A stretch of 64,000 bases of DNA. Source: Chrysogorgia sp. JL179-B06 (lineage: Eukaryota > Cnidaria > Anthozoa > Scleralcyonacea > Chrysogorgiidae). The notes under the pieces were generated by a model that was not told where the DNA came from, did no database searches, and saw only the letters and a program-made list of their open reading frames with translations. The DNA lies in NCBI GenBank assembly GCA_035772405.1, contig JAYKKM010000003.1:636001-700000 (forward strand), in the 5' to 3' direction. The translations under genes and the position numbers were made by a program. Shown here piece after piece: positions 1 through 9,656 of this stretch (position 1 is the stretch's first letter; every line of letters begins with the position of its first letter).

Positions 1-709
1 CTCTTGAATGAGAATCAAATATCTTAAATTTGCCCTCAGAAAACATAGATATTGCTACTGTGTTACAGTCAATAGTCAACAAACAATGTTGATAATTCAA
101 TTCAGAGTATGAAAATATTTTATTAAGAGCACTCATCAGTGAGTAAAATGGTTCATTGTCGGTTATCATAAATACATCACCAGCAAAGGAGTCACTATAT
201 TGTAAATAATAAACTTTATCATCAACTGAAATAAATTCTGGCACATCAGTTAATAGCAAAAAATCTTTTTTAATAGCATTACTTATGCAAGTATAAAGGT
301 TATTTCCAGCACATAAAATGGTATTTAAAAATGGTGAATCCCAAGTTATAATATCTTTTACTTGAGTATATATTATTGCAGTCAGTGACATAGCTACACA
401 TTGTTTACCCGCATTTTGTCCAAATTGTCTTGAATTGCCTTGACTAAAATCTGCACAAATTGTATCACTTGGATAAATTATATCATATACAGTAGGTCCT
501 GGATTTTCCTCAACATCATTTGCCATTCTTAACAATAGTGCAACATACACGATATAGCCTATTAAAAATACACTGCGGTACAATAATATCAATATTGGCA
601 TTGTATTCCAAATATAAATACCTTCGAGATGAGAGTTATCCTCTTTGGTTTTTCCAATGCTATTGTGGGCACCAATTCGAGCTCTGTATTGCTCAATCGT
701 TATTCCCAT
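1..709 (-). CDS. 2A-peptide protein with C76-like cysteine protease domain, partial (runs off left edge)
   Basis: Open frame of 236 codons from an ATG at 709 to the window edge with no stop. The frame is open back to a stop near 837; 709 is its first ATG. Residues 1-61 hold a YRARIG motif and a hydrophobic stretch (PILILLYRSVFLIGYIVYVA). Residues 64-72 read NDVEENPGP, the consensus of 2A ribosome-skipping peptides, so translation should yield a short leader and a separate protein starting at Pro72. The downstream part has AGKQCVAMSL (candidate nucleophile Cys104) and ends in FDSHSR (candidate catalytic His234). This Cys...DSH order resembles the Herpes_teg_N / peptidase C76 deubiquitinase fold, also seen in some animal mobile-element proteins. 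Family assignment is inference; the 2A motif and open frame are direct. Probably a mobile-element gene; the rest lies outside the window. Confidence 0.6.
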   Translation of the reverse strand, partial: MGITIEQYRARIGAHNSIGKTKEDNSHLEGIYIWNTMPILILLYRSVFLIGYIVYVALLLRMANDVEENPGPTVYDIIYPSDTICADFSQGNSRQFGQNAGKQCVAMSLTAIIYTQVKDIITWDSPFLNTILCAGNNLYTCISNAIKKDFLLLTDVPEFISVDDKVYYLQYSDSFAGDVFMITDNEPFYSLMSALNKIFSYSELNYQHCLLTIDCNTVAISMFSEGKFKIFDSHSR

Positions 710-747
710 TTCAAATCGTGTTTTATACACTAGCTGTGTTGTAGTTT

Positions 748-915
748 GCCTCAACGGGCGAGTTGTTGACAGTTGTTTCGTTTGCCTCAACGGGCGAGTT
801 GTTTGCCTCAACGGGCGAGTAAGTTGTTGTTTGCCTCAACGGGCGAATTGTAGTTTGCCTCAACGGGCGAGTTGTTGTTTGCCTCAACGGGCGAGTTATT
901 TTGCCTCAATGGGCG
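748..915. repeat. Imperfect tandem repeat, about seven copies of GCCTCAACGGGCGA
   Basis: A 14-base core GCCTCAACGGGCGA recurs seven times with 6-22 bases of spacer, starting near 748, 784, 804, 833, 857, 881 and 903 (last copy with one substitution). It lies just upstream of the minus-strand 2A/protease frame. The nearest copy stays in that frame as TRPLRQ; a stop near 837 cuts the others off. It may be part of that element's leader. Immediately beyond, GAGCACAATGGCTTCGTTTAA occurs twice between about 918 and 975. Confidence 0.8.
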
Positions 916-975
916 AACGAGCACAATGGCTTCGTTTAATAGCTTTTTGACGAGCACAATGGCTTCGTTTAATTT

Positions 976-1456
976 GAGTTGTGTGATACCACACAAATAG
1001 TGTCTGATCAAACTTTTGATCAGCGCGAACACAATGGCTCCTGTGAGAACAAAACTGTCACCAGTGATGGACTCACAAATCTTTCCTGTAACACTCCTAA
1101 AACAGAAAAAAATATGAATCAGATAAAAGATATATAGCCTGGCTAGACACTAGAAGGAAAAGTGCTGCCGTTTACTTCCACAAAAATCGTAAATGTTCAC
1201 ACGAGAACTGATCAACAAATTTCATGCCGATTAACACATGAAGTTAAAACTCATAACTTGTCGCCTTACCTTGAGAAAATGTCGAAAATAAAAGAAAACA
1301 GTGGCCAAATAGGGAAGACAACTCGTAGATCTCTGAAAATGGCTCGACCACGCTACAACTGGATCACATGACCACGTTACGTCACAAATACGATGACCAA
1401 ACACAGCCATATATATATATATATAGTCCGCCGCCGATAACATAGCGTTTACGTTG
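976..1456. other. No gene seen
   Basis: A short palindromic stretch around 1005-1022 (TGATCAAACTTTTGATCA) and an (AT)n run at about 1410-1426 are the only structures seen. Short frames here lack recognisable motifs. Confidence 0.5.
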
Positions 1457-1705
1457 CTAGCAACGTACAGTAGCCGCAAAAATGAGACGCTTCTCTTGCC
1501 GTTTGCGGTTATCGTTACCACCTGAGATGGGAAGGATGGCACAGACTTTCATGTCTGAAACCAAATGGTTAGAGCTGTTGAAATGGCGGGCTACAGGTTT
1601 GTCAACATCATTGTTCCTCACGGAACGAAGATGTTCAGCAAACCTGTCTGAAAGGCGTCGCCCAGTTTCACCGATGTAAATGTAAAAATCTTGGCAGTTT
1701 ACCAC
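1457..1705 (-). pseudogene. Penelope-like retroelement GIY-YIG endonuclease fragment
   Basis: The minus-strand frame contains YIYIGETGRRLSDRF, AEHLRSVRN and PVARHFNSSNH, then EKRLIF. This is the GIY-YIG nuclease signature with the arginine-rich helix and His/Asn spacing typical of the C-terminal endonuclease of Penelope-like elements. The frame stops soon after EKRLIF, where such proteins usually continue some 15-20 residues, and a stop lies shortly upstream, so the reverse transcriptase is absent. It is a truncated fossil; the sequence beyond its 3' end is unrelated. Confidence 0.75.
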
Positions 1706-2058
1706 CTTTTCACTTTGCTATATATCCAAAACACTGTCTACGTAGCACTCTACTTTTTTACTACTCCCAAATATAGTATACTTCATTTAACATGTCAACC
1801 ATTTAAAAAGTCATTCAGGAATATATAAAACTTCTCTGCAAATAAAAAACTTCGTCGCAGATATAAAACTTGTGCGATACATGACAAGTGCCCACTGTGA
1901 CCACGTTCACAACGGTCAGTGTGATGTTTTTATTTCGTAAATATTTCATCTCGCGAAATAGTGGATGCGATATGTATAATAGTATATAGTAAACGTTACT
2001 TCACAGGGTAGCCCCTATGGATAACAGCCTCCGAGCTGATCGGGCCCTGCATCCGATA

Positions 2059-2093
<35 letters not shown>

Positions 2094-2936
2094 CGACGAT
2101 GATGATGATGATGATGATGATGATGATAATAATAATAATTCCCAGGATATCAAGTCATCCAGTACAATATAATAATTGACGTGCTGGGAGGTTATTCCAA
2201 GCATGTCAGCAAGGCCGTAAAGGAGTTGATGGGAGATAGAAACGAGGAGACGCAACATTTTATCAAGCAACGTTTTATCTCTCACGTCAGTCTTTGTCAT
2301 GCATGTTACATCTAAATTTTAAAATGTCTCTTAATTGCATGGTCAGGGCAGTCCAAGTTGACAGTTGTGCAATATTTTAAAAATATTTATAAATCGTAAA
2401 AAACGTCTGCTACTATTTAATGTCAGCAGCTTTAATTCGTTGCGCATTTCTTGTGAGCATTTTCTCCTTCCTTGATGGAGAACTACTGTATTCTCAAAGC
2501 ACGGTTCTGAAGTTTTTCGACTCGTTTTGTTTGAGTTGACCCACACTCATGCCACACAATCTAAAATGGGTATAGTATTGTTTGTTTGTAAATTCGGAGT
2601 AAAATTGCCGTAGGTAAAAATGAGGATATACGATTAAGTAAATCAAATTTTGGATACATGCGTTGACATATTTTGTTTACATGAGAATATATTACTAAAT
2701 GCGAACACCAAGATAGTCGAATGTAGTGACTTCACCAAGCTGATCTCATTATCCAAGTAGATTGCAATATTATTCGCCCTTTTCAGAGCTTGACGCGATC
2801 CCATGAGCAAAGATTTTGTCTTATATAACGTATGGATGAGAACAATGCGCTTCAATGTCGTCAGCATAAAGTGATGGTCTAGAGTGGATGAAGCTGTGGG
2901 CTATTGTGGAAAGCACAAAATTGATATACATGTACA
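1706..2936. other. No gene seen; microsatellite only
   Basis: AT-rich sequence with no protein motif. It holds a compound microsatellite, (AAT)n then (GAT)n then (AAT)n, at about 2055-2139. The minus-strand frame through it is a low-complexity artefact, although its last residues (GCRARSARRLLSIGATL) could be the end of an unidentified retroelement frame whose tail is the microsatellite. Confidence 0.5.
2055..2139. repeat. Compound trinucleotide microsatellite (AAT)n(GAT)n(AAT)n
   Basis: About ten AAT units, two GAC, about nine GAT and several AAT units are visible. Repeats of this type commonly form LINE 3' tails in this window, so it may mark the 3' end of a decayed minus-strand element. 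Confidence 0.9.
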
Positions 2937-3740
2937 TGGAAGCACATAATTGATTCTGGCTGAGGCTTGTGAATCAATCGGCTTTGCATTACTACGCAGT
3001 GAAACTTTCTCCGAGCGGGTTTGCGGCAGAAAAAAATAAGAAATGCTTTTGAACTTTATAACTTTACGAAATCAGTATTAACACATGCGAAAGGAGACAG
3101 CAATGTTCCACCAACCGATAACATTAATAGCCCTGATAGAATGAAGCGACATCTGACTACCGAACACCGTAACTCCAGAATGGGATTTGGCCAAGAAATT
3201 TCATATGCAAGACAACGTAGAAACCATCACTTATATACGTTTAGCCGTAAGTCTCTTTATTCTGAAACGTCGAAGGAATTCTCCGAAGGCTCAGAGAGCA
3301 TTGTTGAAACACCTGAAGACAAGGACAAGGTAGAAATCCCAGTAATATAGCTGCTTCCCCTGCCGACTGATAATCACGCGCTCGCACGAACGTCTGGTAA
3401 ATCTACCAAATCCATAATCAAACTCTTGCCAAATCCCGTTGGTAATACCATCAAAACATCTTTTCCTGCCAGCAGCTCCCCAGCTCGTAAGCAACTTTTT
3501 GTTCCTGTTTTAATTCAAAGCTACGACCAGCAACGAACTGAAGATCAGTTAAAGCTTTCGAAAGAAAATAATCTACCAACACGGTTTTTCTAAAGTCGCC
3601 ATTTTTAAATGTTTATTTCCTGACAGGAAACCCCTGAATACTAATGAGTTGAGTTAGCCAATCAGAATTTAGCGTCCTCTGGTGGACGTAGAAATCCAAA
3701 AACATGGTTCTTTCGTGCAGGCGTTCCATCCGCACTCACA
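2937..3740. mobile_element. Partial copy of a TIR element carrying a helicase fragment (copy 1)
   Basis: The segment matches 31729-32590 (copy 2) in order and orientation: the stretch with TTGTGAATCAATCGGCTTT, the ACTACGCAGTGAAACTTTC block, the helicase-like frame and the right end with TTTCGTGCAGGCGTTCCATC. Relative to copy 2 it has about 220 extra bases (roughly 3019-3240), while copy 2 has about 260 extra bases at another place. The left terminal repeat is missing here. The right end carries the same terminal-repeat sequence seen at both ends of copy 2. An open frame at 3021-3350 spans the extra block but shows no known motif. Confidence 0.55.
3374..3480 (-). pseudogene. RecQ/DEAD-like helicase fragment with Walker A motif
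   Basis: Read on the minus strand the frame gives LLAGKDVLMVLPTGFGKSL followed by IMDLVDLPDV and a stop. The TGFGKS box preceded by GKDVLMVLP is helicase motif I as seen in RecQ/DEAD-type superfamily 2 helicases. Upstream bases could encode further helicase-like sequence (FELKQEQKVAYEL) but an 8-base disturbance shifts the frame. No other helicase motifs follow, so this is a short captured or decayed piece inside a transposable element. A second copy is at about 32218-32316. Confidence 0.55.
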
Positions 3741-3892
3741 AGTTGATGTGGAGGTTCTAGCAGAAAGCAGGTCGGTGGCAATAGATGTAAAATACGAATT
3801 TAAAGAATCGCTAATAACTTTAAATAAGACATGGTGTAATGATACTTCGACCTTGGTGAGAGATAAATTCAGACATTTACAGCAGCAGAACT

Positions 3893-3939
3893 CCGCTATC
3901 TCGAACAACAGGGAAACAAAAAATAGTTCGAGATAGCGG
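3893..3939. repeat. Short hairpin CCGCTATCTCGAAC ... GTTCGAGATAGCGG
   Basis: Two perfect 14-base arms are separated by about 19 bases. Similar GTTCGAGAT motifs recur at about 3943 and 4242, the second followed by ACCGGG. The motif resembles subterminal repeats of pogo-like MITEs, but outer ends and a TSD could not be fixed. Confidence 0.5.
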
Positions 3940-4337
3940 GGGTTCGAGACTAAATCGATTTTTTTGGAGCCATATCCTGCACAAATGCTTGAACGAGATT
4001 TTCCGAATCAAGCTCTTCCCGTAAATCATCTTCCACGGACATCAGCAGAAGACTTTCAAGCCTTTTGCTCATAAGACTTTCAAGCCTTTGCAATTTGATA
4101 ATTGGATTTAATTCGATGCTCAGAAGTCAGAACATCTACCCCGCAAAAAAATTTCTCCCCGGATTTAGACTTTTCACGAGAACGGTCCTGGGGTCATTGG
4201 GGGAGCGGTCGCCCCCCTCGCCACCCCTGGCTACGCCACTGGGTTCGAGATAACCGGGTCAGTGCCAAATTTCAAGGAAATCATTAATTAGTAACGTGCA
4301 CAGTTTGTGTATTGAAAGGTGACGAAGTAGTTAGTGG

Positions 4338-4716
4338 ACATTTGAAGAAGGGAAAGACTGGCCGTTTTGCCAAGACGCGGTCTTCTATTTTCTCAGGGCC
4401 GATAAGAACAATTCATGCACAGCAATCGTGAAGGGCAAACCTGTTAACCTTAACGATGGAGAGGGTATGCAAGTCCCTTGCACTCTACACTTCGACGGAA
4501 AAAAGGTATTTATCGAAATCAGAAATTGATAAGATACAGACTATATACCACTACTTCCTGAGATATATGATAAACAATGGACTCAAGGGGAAAAATCCAC
4601 CCAAGAAGACAAAAGGAAAACAACAAACTGATTCCGCCACAGTTGAGGAAGAAGATGAAGAAGTCGAGTGGGGATTTATTGTTACAAATGAACGAACAAA
4701 TCTTCACCATTGTTAA
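4338..4716 (+). pseudogene. Fossil coding segment of an unrecognised family
   Basis: A 63-codon frame at 4338-4529, open in the middle and hidden behind a shifted frame, reads TFEEGKDWPFCQDAVFYFL, then SCTAIVKGKPVNLNDGEGMQ and CTLHFDGKKVFIEIRN before a stop. In another frame, the 86-codon stretch 4456-4716 ends in a lysine-rich then acidic segment (KKTKGKQQTD, EEEDEEVEWGF) that also looks protein-like. The pair is consistent with one gene broken by a frameshift near 4530. I do not recognise the family; the charged tail suggests a nuclear or mobile-element protein. Existence as a coding fossil is inference from composition. Confidence 0.35.
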
Positions 4717-5075
4717 AACTCCATCCATCAAATAATTTTACATCCAACAGCAAAGGAAATCACTACTTACTCACATTATTAGGAGAGAAAATGACAACCC
4801 ATGTAAAGCTTTGATGTTTCGCTCAACAAAGAACTCCAAGATTGGTCATAAGCTGAAATCAATCCTACAACTTGCTGTCGTAAAACTAAAAAGTGGAAAT
4901 TCCAGAAGCCAATTCACGACAGAATGCTCTCGTGAAACACATTAGACATTAGCAGCATGTAACTTTAGGAATTGAAGTGTTAAATATCGACTCTATATTT
5001 TAGTCGATTGCCAAATGTTCCTGTATTTGGAACCGTTAAAGAAATTATTATTGTTATTATAATTATTATATGGAG
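4717..5075. other. No gene seen
   Basis: AT-rich sequence with no motif, ending in an ATT-rich stretch (about 5044-5070) directly before the MITE at 5084. Confidence 0.5.
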
Positions 5076-5083
5076 TGTGAAAC

Positions 5084-5879
5084 CCAACCTCGTACCCAGG
5101 GTCTTCTCAGTGCCCGGAGGGAGCGCCCGGGATGGGGGGGGGGATGGAACGAGGGAAGAGAAGACCCTAGTAAAGGCTGGTCACGTGACTCCAAGGATAT
5201 TGGATTATTTTGTAACCTGGCTTATTTTCGCTTATATCATCCGGGGGGCCGCATCGCTGTGAAAACATACCACAAACTTTTATAATTGAAAGTACAGTAT
5301 AAGGATAATTTAAAAATATTACAATTTATTGGAAAGACAGTACGGACTGCAGACAGAAGTTGAAAGATGGTGGATTACTTCGAAAAATACGTTGATTTAC
5401 TTGACATTAGTTGCTGTCATAGTGTCATATTAAAGATAAACGATGATCAACGCCAGCATAGTTCGAATTTACAGTCTGACTATGTGACTATTATTTTAAA
5501 TATTAAAAGTGTTGAAAGCATTTATAGGGATTTCAAATTTCTGGTGTGGTTATATTTTTAAATTATCTATGTACTGATACTGTACTTTCAAGTTTGTGGT
5601 ATGTTTTCACAGCGATCCGGCCCCCCGGATGATATAAGCGAGAGTAAGCCTAGCCTCCTTCGCAGCCGTATCCGGTGTTCAGCCCCCCTCCACCTCCTAC
5701 GTAGGAAGTGGAGGGGGGCTGAACACCGGATACGGCTGCGAAGGAGGCTAGAGTAAGCCAGGTTACAAAATAATCCAATATCCTTGGAGTCACGTGACCA
5801 GCCTTTACCAGGGTCTTCTCTCCCCTCGTTCCACTCCCCACCAATCCCGGACACTGAGAAGACCCTGGGTACGAGGTTA
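5084..5879. mobile_element. Non-autonomous DNA transposon with long TIRs (family A, copy 1)
   Basis: Left end AACCTCGTACCCAGGGTC and right end GACCCTGGGTACGAGGTT are inverted repeats, and about 200 bp on each side pair imperfectly (CACGTGACTCCAAGGATATT and its complement are easy landmarks). TGTGAAAC flanks both sides (5076-5083 and 5880-5887), an 8-bp TSD, or 9 bp if the next C is counted. That size fits hAT- or P-type elements; no transposase is present, so the superfamily is open. Two further copies lie at 24257-25035 and 30826-31465. This copy hosts a 100-bp fold-back at 5651-5750. Confidence 0.75.
5651..5750. mobile_element. 100-bp fold-back MITE, Mutator-like, nested in family A copy 1
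   Basis: The element is one near-perfect palindrome with arms of about 50 bp (TAGCCTCCTTCGCAGCCG ... CGGCTGCGAAGGAGGCTA) meeting at CCTACGTAGG; one mismatch is visible. The 9-bp duplication GAGTAAGCC flanks it at 5642-5650 and 5751-5759. A 9-bp TSD is the hallmark of Mutator-like elements. The ends resemble those at 63605-63664 (TAGCCTGCGTCGCA). Confidence 0.85.
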
Positions 5880-5910
5880 TGTGAAACCAACTACACAGCA
5901 TGGCGACTCT

Positions 5911-6622
5911 GGCCGTTGTAAAAACCCGGAACGGCGGAATATGCCGGAATATCACGGAATATGGCGGAATATCACGGAATCGGGAATATAATCAAAATCC
6001 ACGCAGAAAATAGATCATGGTCAACTTTGCTAGTTTGGCAAATCTGCGGTCATAGTAATTTTTTATGCAAAGTGCGTGGTACAAAATGCGGGAAAATGTG
6101 GTAACACAGGACGAAGTTTGAAGAGAACACTGACTCCCCTTGGAAAACCCTCTTTAAAATTGATTACTGTAAGTTCTGGCTCGTACCCTGCCGTCTCTGT
6201 ATCGTCTAAAGTTCAAATCCTCCTAACTACGCATTAAAGCCTTGCCACTGGCCAAAAGAACCGCAGGCTCTGGGAACAAGTTGGGTGTATTTACCAATTA
6301 AATTAGTTCAAAAGCCATTGAAATAAACCAGCAACTTACAAATATTTCGCAAAACCTACTCAAACATAAACATGTAAATCTAATTATCTAGAACGTGTCA
6401 TATGTTACAAAATGTCACGGCGATAATATATACAAGACGAAGAATGAGTTTTTTATGCTTTTCTTCACTTAACATGATTAGAATTGTCCATATTACACAC
6501 GAGGCAACAATTAACCAAAAGCAATCAACGAGAATACTGCTTATCAAGGATTTTCGCTATATTATTCATGATATTCCGTGATATTCCGGCATATTCCGCC
6601 GTTCCGGGTTTTCACAACGGCC
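5911..6622. mobile_element. 712-bp Mutator-type MITE with 10-bp TSD
   Basis: Left end GGCCGTTGTAAAAACCCGG and right end CCGGGTTTTCACAACGGCC are inverted with one mismatch, and the repeat continues inward through tandem GGAATATCACGGAATAT-type motifs. TGGCGACTCT occurs at 5901-5910 and 6623-6632 as an exact 10-bp TSD. Mutator-like elements make 9-10 bp duplications, so that superfamily is favoured. No transposase frame is present. It lies about 30 bp beyond the family A MITE. Confidence 0.85.
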
Positions 6623-7730
6623 TGGCGACTCTTGGATGCGCTCTACCTTTCGTTACGGTAGATATATATCGCGTTTTTTTGTTTAAATGTGGCGAAAATA
6701 CCAATATAAGCCTTATCAACAGGGGCAGTTTTAGTGTAAACTATTTCTAAGTATATTATTTATATGTACACAAACAGAAAGTCGGTTTCCGGTTGACGAT
6801 CAAACACTTTCATGCATTCTCTTGACAAGAACATGACGGATACAGTGATCATCGTAAACCTTAAATATATAGACATATATAAACTGTAGTGAGTATACAT
6901 TTTTATTCTTATACGACAATGAGGAAGTGGTAGCGAAGTGGCTACGAAATGGTTCAGAACTGCATTTTATAGCACGAATACAATTTACTATATCTCATAT
7001 CGAAGTACTGAAAACACAATATTTTCTACATGTTTATTTAGATTTAAAATTTAACTACGTATACATACCTTTGTAGATATTTCAACAGCCAACATGTAAC
7101 TCTAGTACGGCTTCTACTCCATGAAGTTCACCTGCCACTGGGGCTGTGGTCTTCTTTCGTTTTTTTCGGTAGATAAGTAGCTTCCTGAACAAGAAATTTG
7201 ATTGGTTCTTAATAAAAAATACAAAGAGTCATTGTTTGGTTTTCAATAACTGAAATACTTTCTTTGAAACTACTGAATGCAGTCTGAACTCTGAACATGA
7301 CATAGGTTCACTGTTGGAGAGATATTGTGGATAGGAATATTTTCTTGGCCATCTATTTATCATATTTTGGTTCATAGAATACTTTCGGTTTGAAAAGTCG
7401 ACAGGATGCATTTGGATGTTAAATATATTTTGAGACGATAAACTTATACAGGTTCTTTCATAGTATAAGCTATAAGAAGAACATAATAATTGGAACTACT
7501 GATTCAAACATAATAGTTGGAACTACCGCTTCCATAGAAAAATTAGTGACACATCTCTCCAATTTTTTCCATCTGGTTATAAATTCTACCATGTGGCAAT
7601 TGGAGAGATTGTGGTCAGGAATGTTTGCCTCTAGCTAAACTTTTAGAGTAATTGAGGCAGGAAATTATTTTGTATAGAGGAGTGAGGAAGTGTGTTAAGA
7701 ATATGTAAAAAATATGTAAGTTTGACGAAT

Positions 7731-8000
7731 ATATGTAAGTTTGACGCATATGGAAGTACTTTTGCAGGTAAAAATAGAATATCTTATATAAATTATGCTA
7801 AATGAGTGTGATTCGAAAAACGTGGTTTATATCATTGAGTATCGGAAATGTGCTAAACCGTTGGCAAATATGTAAGTTTGTTGACGAGGGAAGTACTTTT
7901 GCAGGTAAAAATAGAATATTTTGTATAAATTAAGCTAAATGATTGATTCTAAAAGCGTGGTTTATACCATTATTCATTACGTATCGGAGATGTGAAAAAT
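7731..8000. repeat. Two-copy tandem duplication, unit about 137 bp
   Basis: The phrase ATATGTAAGTTTG ... GAAGTACTTTTGCAGGTAAA appears at about 7731 and 7868, followed both times by TATAAATTA, GCTAAATGA, CGTGGTTTATA and ATCGGA. Copies differ by small substitutions and indels, so the duplication is not recent. Confidence 0.8.
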
Positions 8001-8007
8001 TGTATGC

Positions 8008-8200
8008 GAGGAGTACTATTACTTCATTTAGAATGAGATTTATTAATCACAAGAGCCGAGTTTAAGTCGATATGGGAAAGGAAAATCGTAGAGATAAACT
8101 CTGTCATGTTTTGCAGGTGTATCTAGGAGTATATACTATTACTTTATTTAGAATGAAATTTAATAATCACAACAGCAGTTTAAGTCGATATGGGAAAGGG
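8008..8200. repeat. Two-copy tandem duplication, unit about 120 bp
   Basis: TATTACTTTATTTAGAATGA with ATTAATCACA and TTTAAGTCGATATGGGAAAG occurs at about 8017-8085 and again at about 8136-8200. It directly follows the 137-bp duplication, which suggests a locally unstable area. Confidence 0.75.
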
Positions 8201-9656
8201 CAGATAAATATAATTGGCGAGCATTTATATGCACATTTTTTTAGCGAAGGACACAGAGTTTATTTTAAGAAGATAAACAACTGGATCTGTGAATCCGATG
8301 AGTAATTTGAAAGTGAACATGCTCATGCTATTAGATGAATTTACGGTAAAGATACGGCTTAATAAAAAGTATACTTGTTGGGGTGAAATGATACAGGCAA
8401 TAACTATATATGATAAAGTAAAAGTAAAGTAAAGTAAATTGAAGTACTGTAGCTTTTTCGTTTTGCAAACAGCTCTTCCAACTCTGCAGCATTTGTCTAT
8501 AAAATTACTGAGGTTCCATGCATGTCTCTAACGCATATAAGACTGATATATCTCTGTCAAGACTGCTTATGTTCTCTCTAATTTTCTATTTGTTTGAACA
8601 TGGAATAAGATTTTAGCATTAGTACCTAAAATCCTCTTCTAGGAAGCAAGAATTATTTTCGTGGAGGCGTATTGTGTTCTTTCACACAATTATTGTTCGT
8701 ATATTTTTCGTAATATCTTTATCTTTCAAAGAAACAAAGGAAAAGTATAGAGAGAATCACTGTCATGCCATGCAAGTGAATCAATTTCCTAGCGCAAAGT
8801 AAGATTCTCATAGTCATGACTGGAGAGGTTGTGGATATGAAATTTGCTTCATCCCCTGCATAATATGAAATGGTGGTTCTCAGACTGCTTTCGGTTTGAA
8901 AACAGCAGGAGGCATCAGTGTGTTATGCTGTATATTTTAAGATGATAACATTTTATAATTTGCTGTTACAGTGACAATTTTAATGCCTTAAAACAGTCGT
9001 TGAAACCATGGTGAAATATAGAAATACTAAATAAATATTGAATAGTTTGAAGCTTCGTCCGACTATGAAATACTAAATTAATTCTTATAAAAGTTGACAT
9101 GTTTGTATAACTGTTGTGTACAACTCTGTTTCTATAAGTATAATATTTGATGTTTTTCATTATTTATTCTGAACTTTTGGCCCGCACAGTCGGGTCGACT
9201 TTAGAGAGAGTGACTTCTGAAATTAAACCATGAAATTAGACGGAAAAATTAAAAAAATGTAATCGGAAATTGATCAAAAATGTTACAGCTGTAAACAAAG
9301 CTTTTTCCTTGCTAAGGTTCACACGACGTACTTCTCATGAGCCAAACCTAATGTAAATTTGCCAAACCCTTTGCTTAGGTTCGGCTCATGAAAAGTAAGG
9401 CGTCTAGCTGAATCGGGCTTTATACTTTCCTTGAAGAAGATTCAAAAGAAATGGTGTTTTTGTGAATTTTAAAATCACATTTTTTGCTGAATTATCCGGC
9501 TGCAAACCTTTCATTTAGTATTCTTAGCGAGGCTGTACTTCCTCCACTGCGACTTTGACTTCAATAAGCCCACCACTTATTTTTGCAATTTTGCACAATA
9601 TCACGACTGCCTTGGATTTCGAGGCAGCACTTCTAACAGCTAATATGCGTGCAGAC

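Larger units (their letters stand above)
6633..9656. other. Gene-poor AT-rich stretch with local duplications
   Basis: No frame shows a recognisable motif. The notable content is two local tandem duplications (7731-8000 and 8008-8200). Related phrases about flanked sequence also recur near 7310-7430 and 8840-8950 (loss of an exact repeat makes limits unclear). Everything else is plain AT-rich DNA. Confidence 0.5.

Noticed and set aside
1..709. Reading the protease frame as an integrated herpesvirus gene
   Set aside because: Only a fold-level resemblance of two short motifs is seen. There is no other viral gene, and similar domains occur in animal mobile elements.
2001..2300. 99-codon minus frame as a gene
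   Set aside because: Half of it is a translated trinucleotide microsatellite.
3943..4250. A hAT insertion with GGTTCGAG duplicated on both sides and a right end CCCTGGCTACGCCACTG
   Set aside because: The right end is hAT-like, but the left end (ACTAAATCGATT) does not match it, and GTTCGAGAT is itself repeated nearby, so the apparent duplication may be coincidence.
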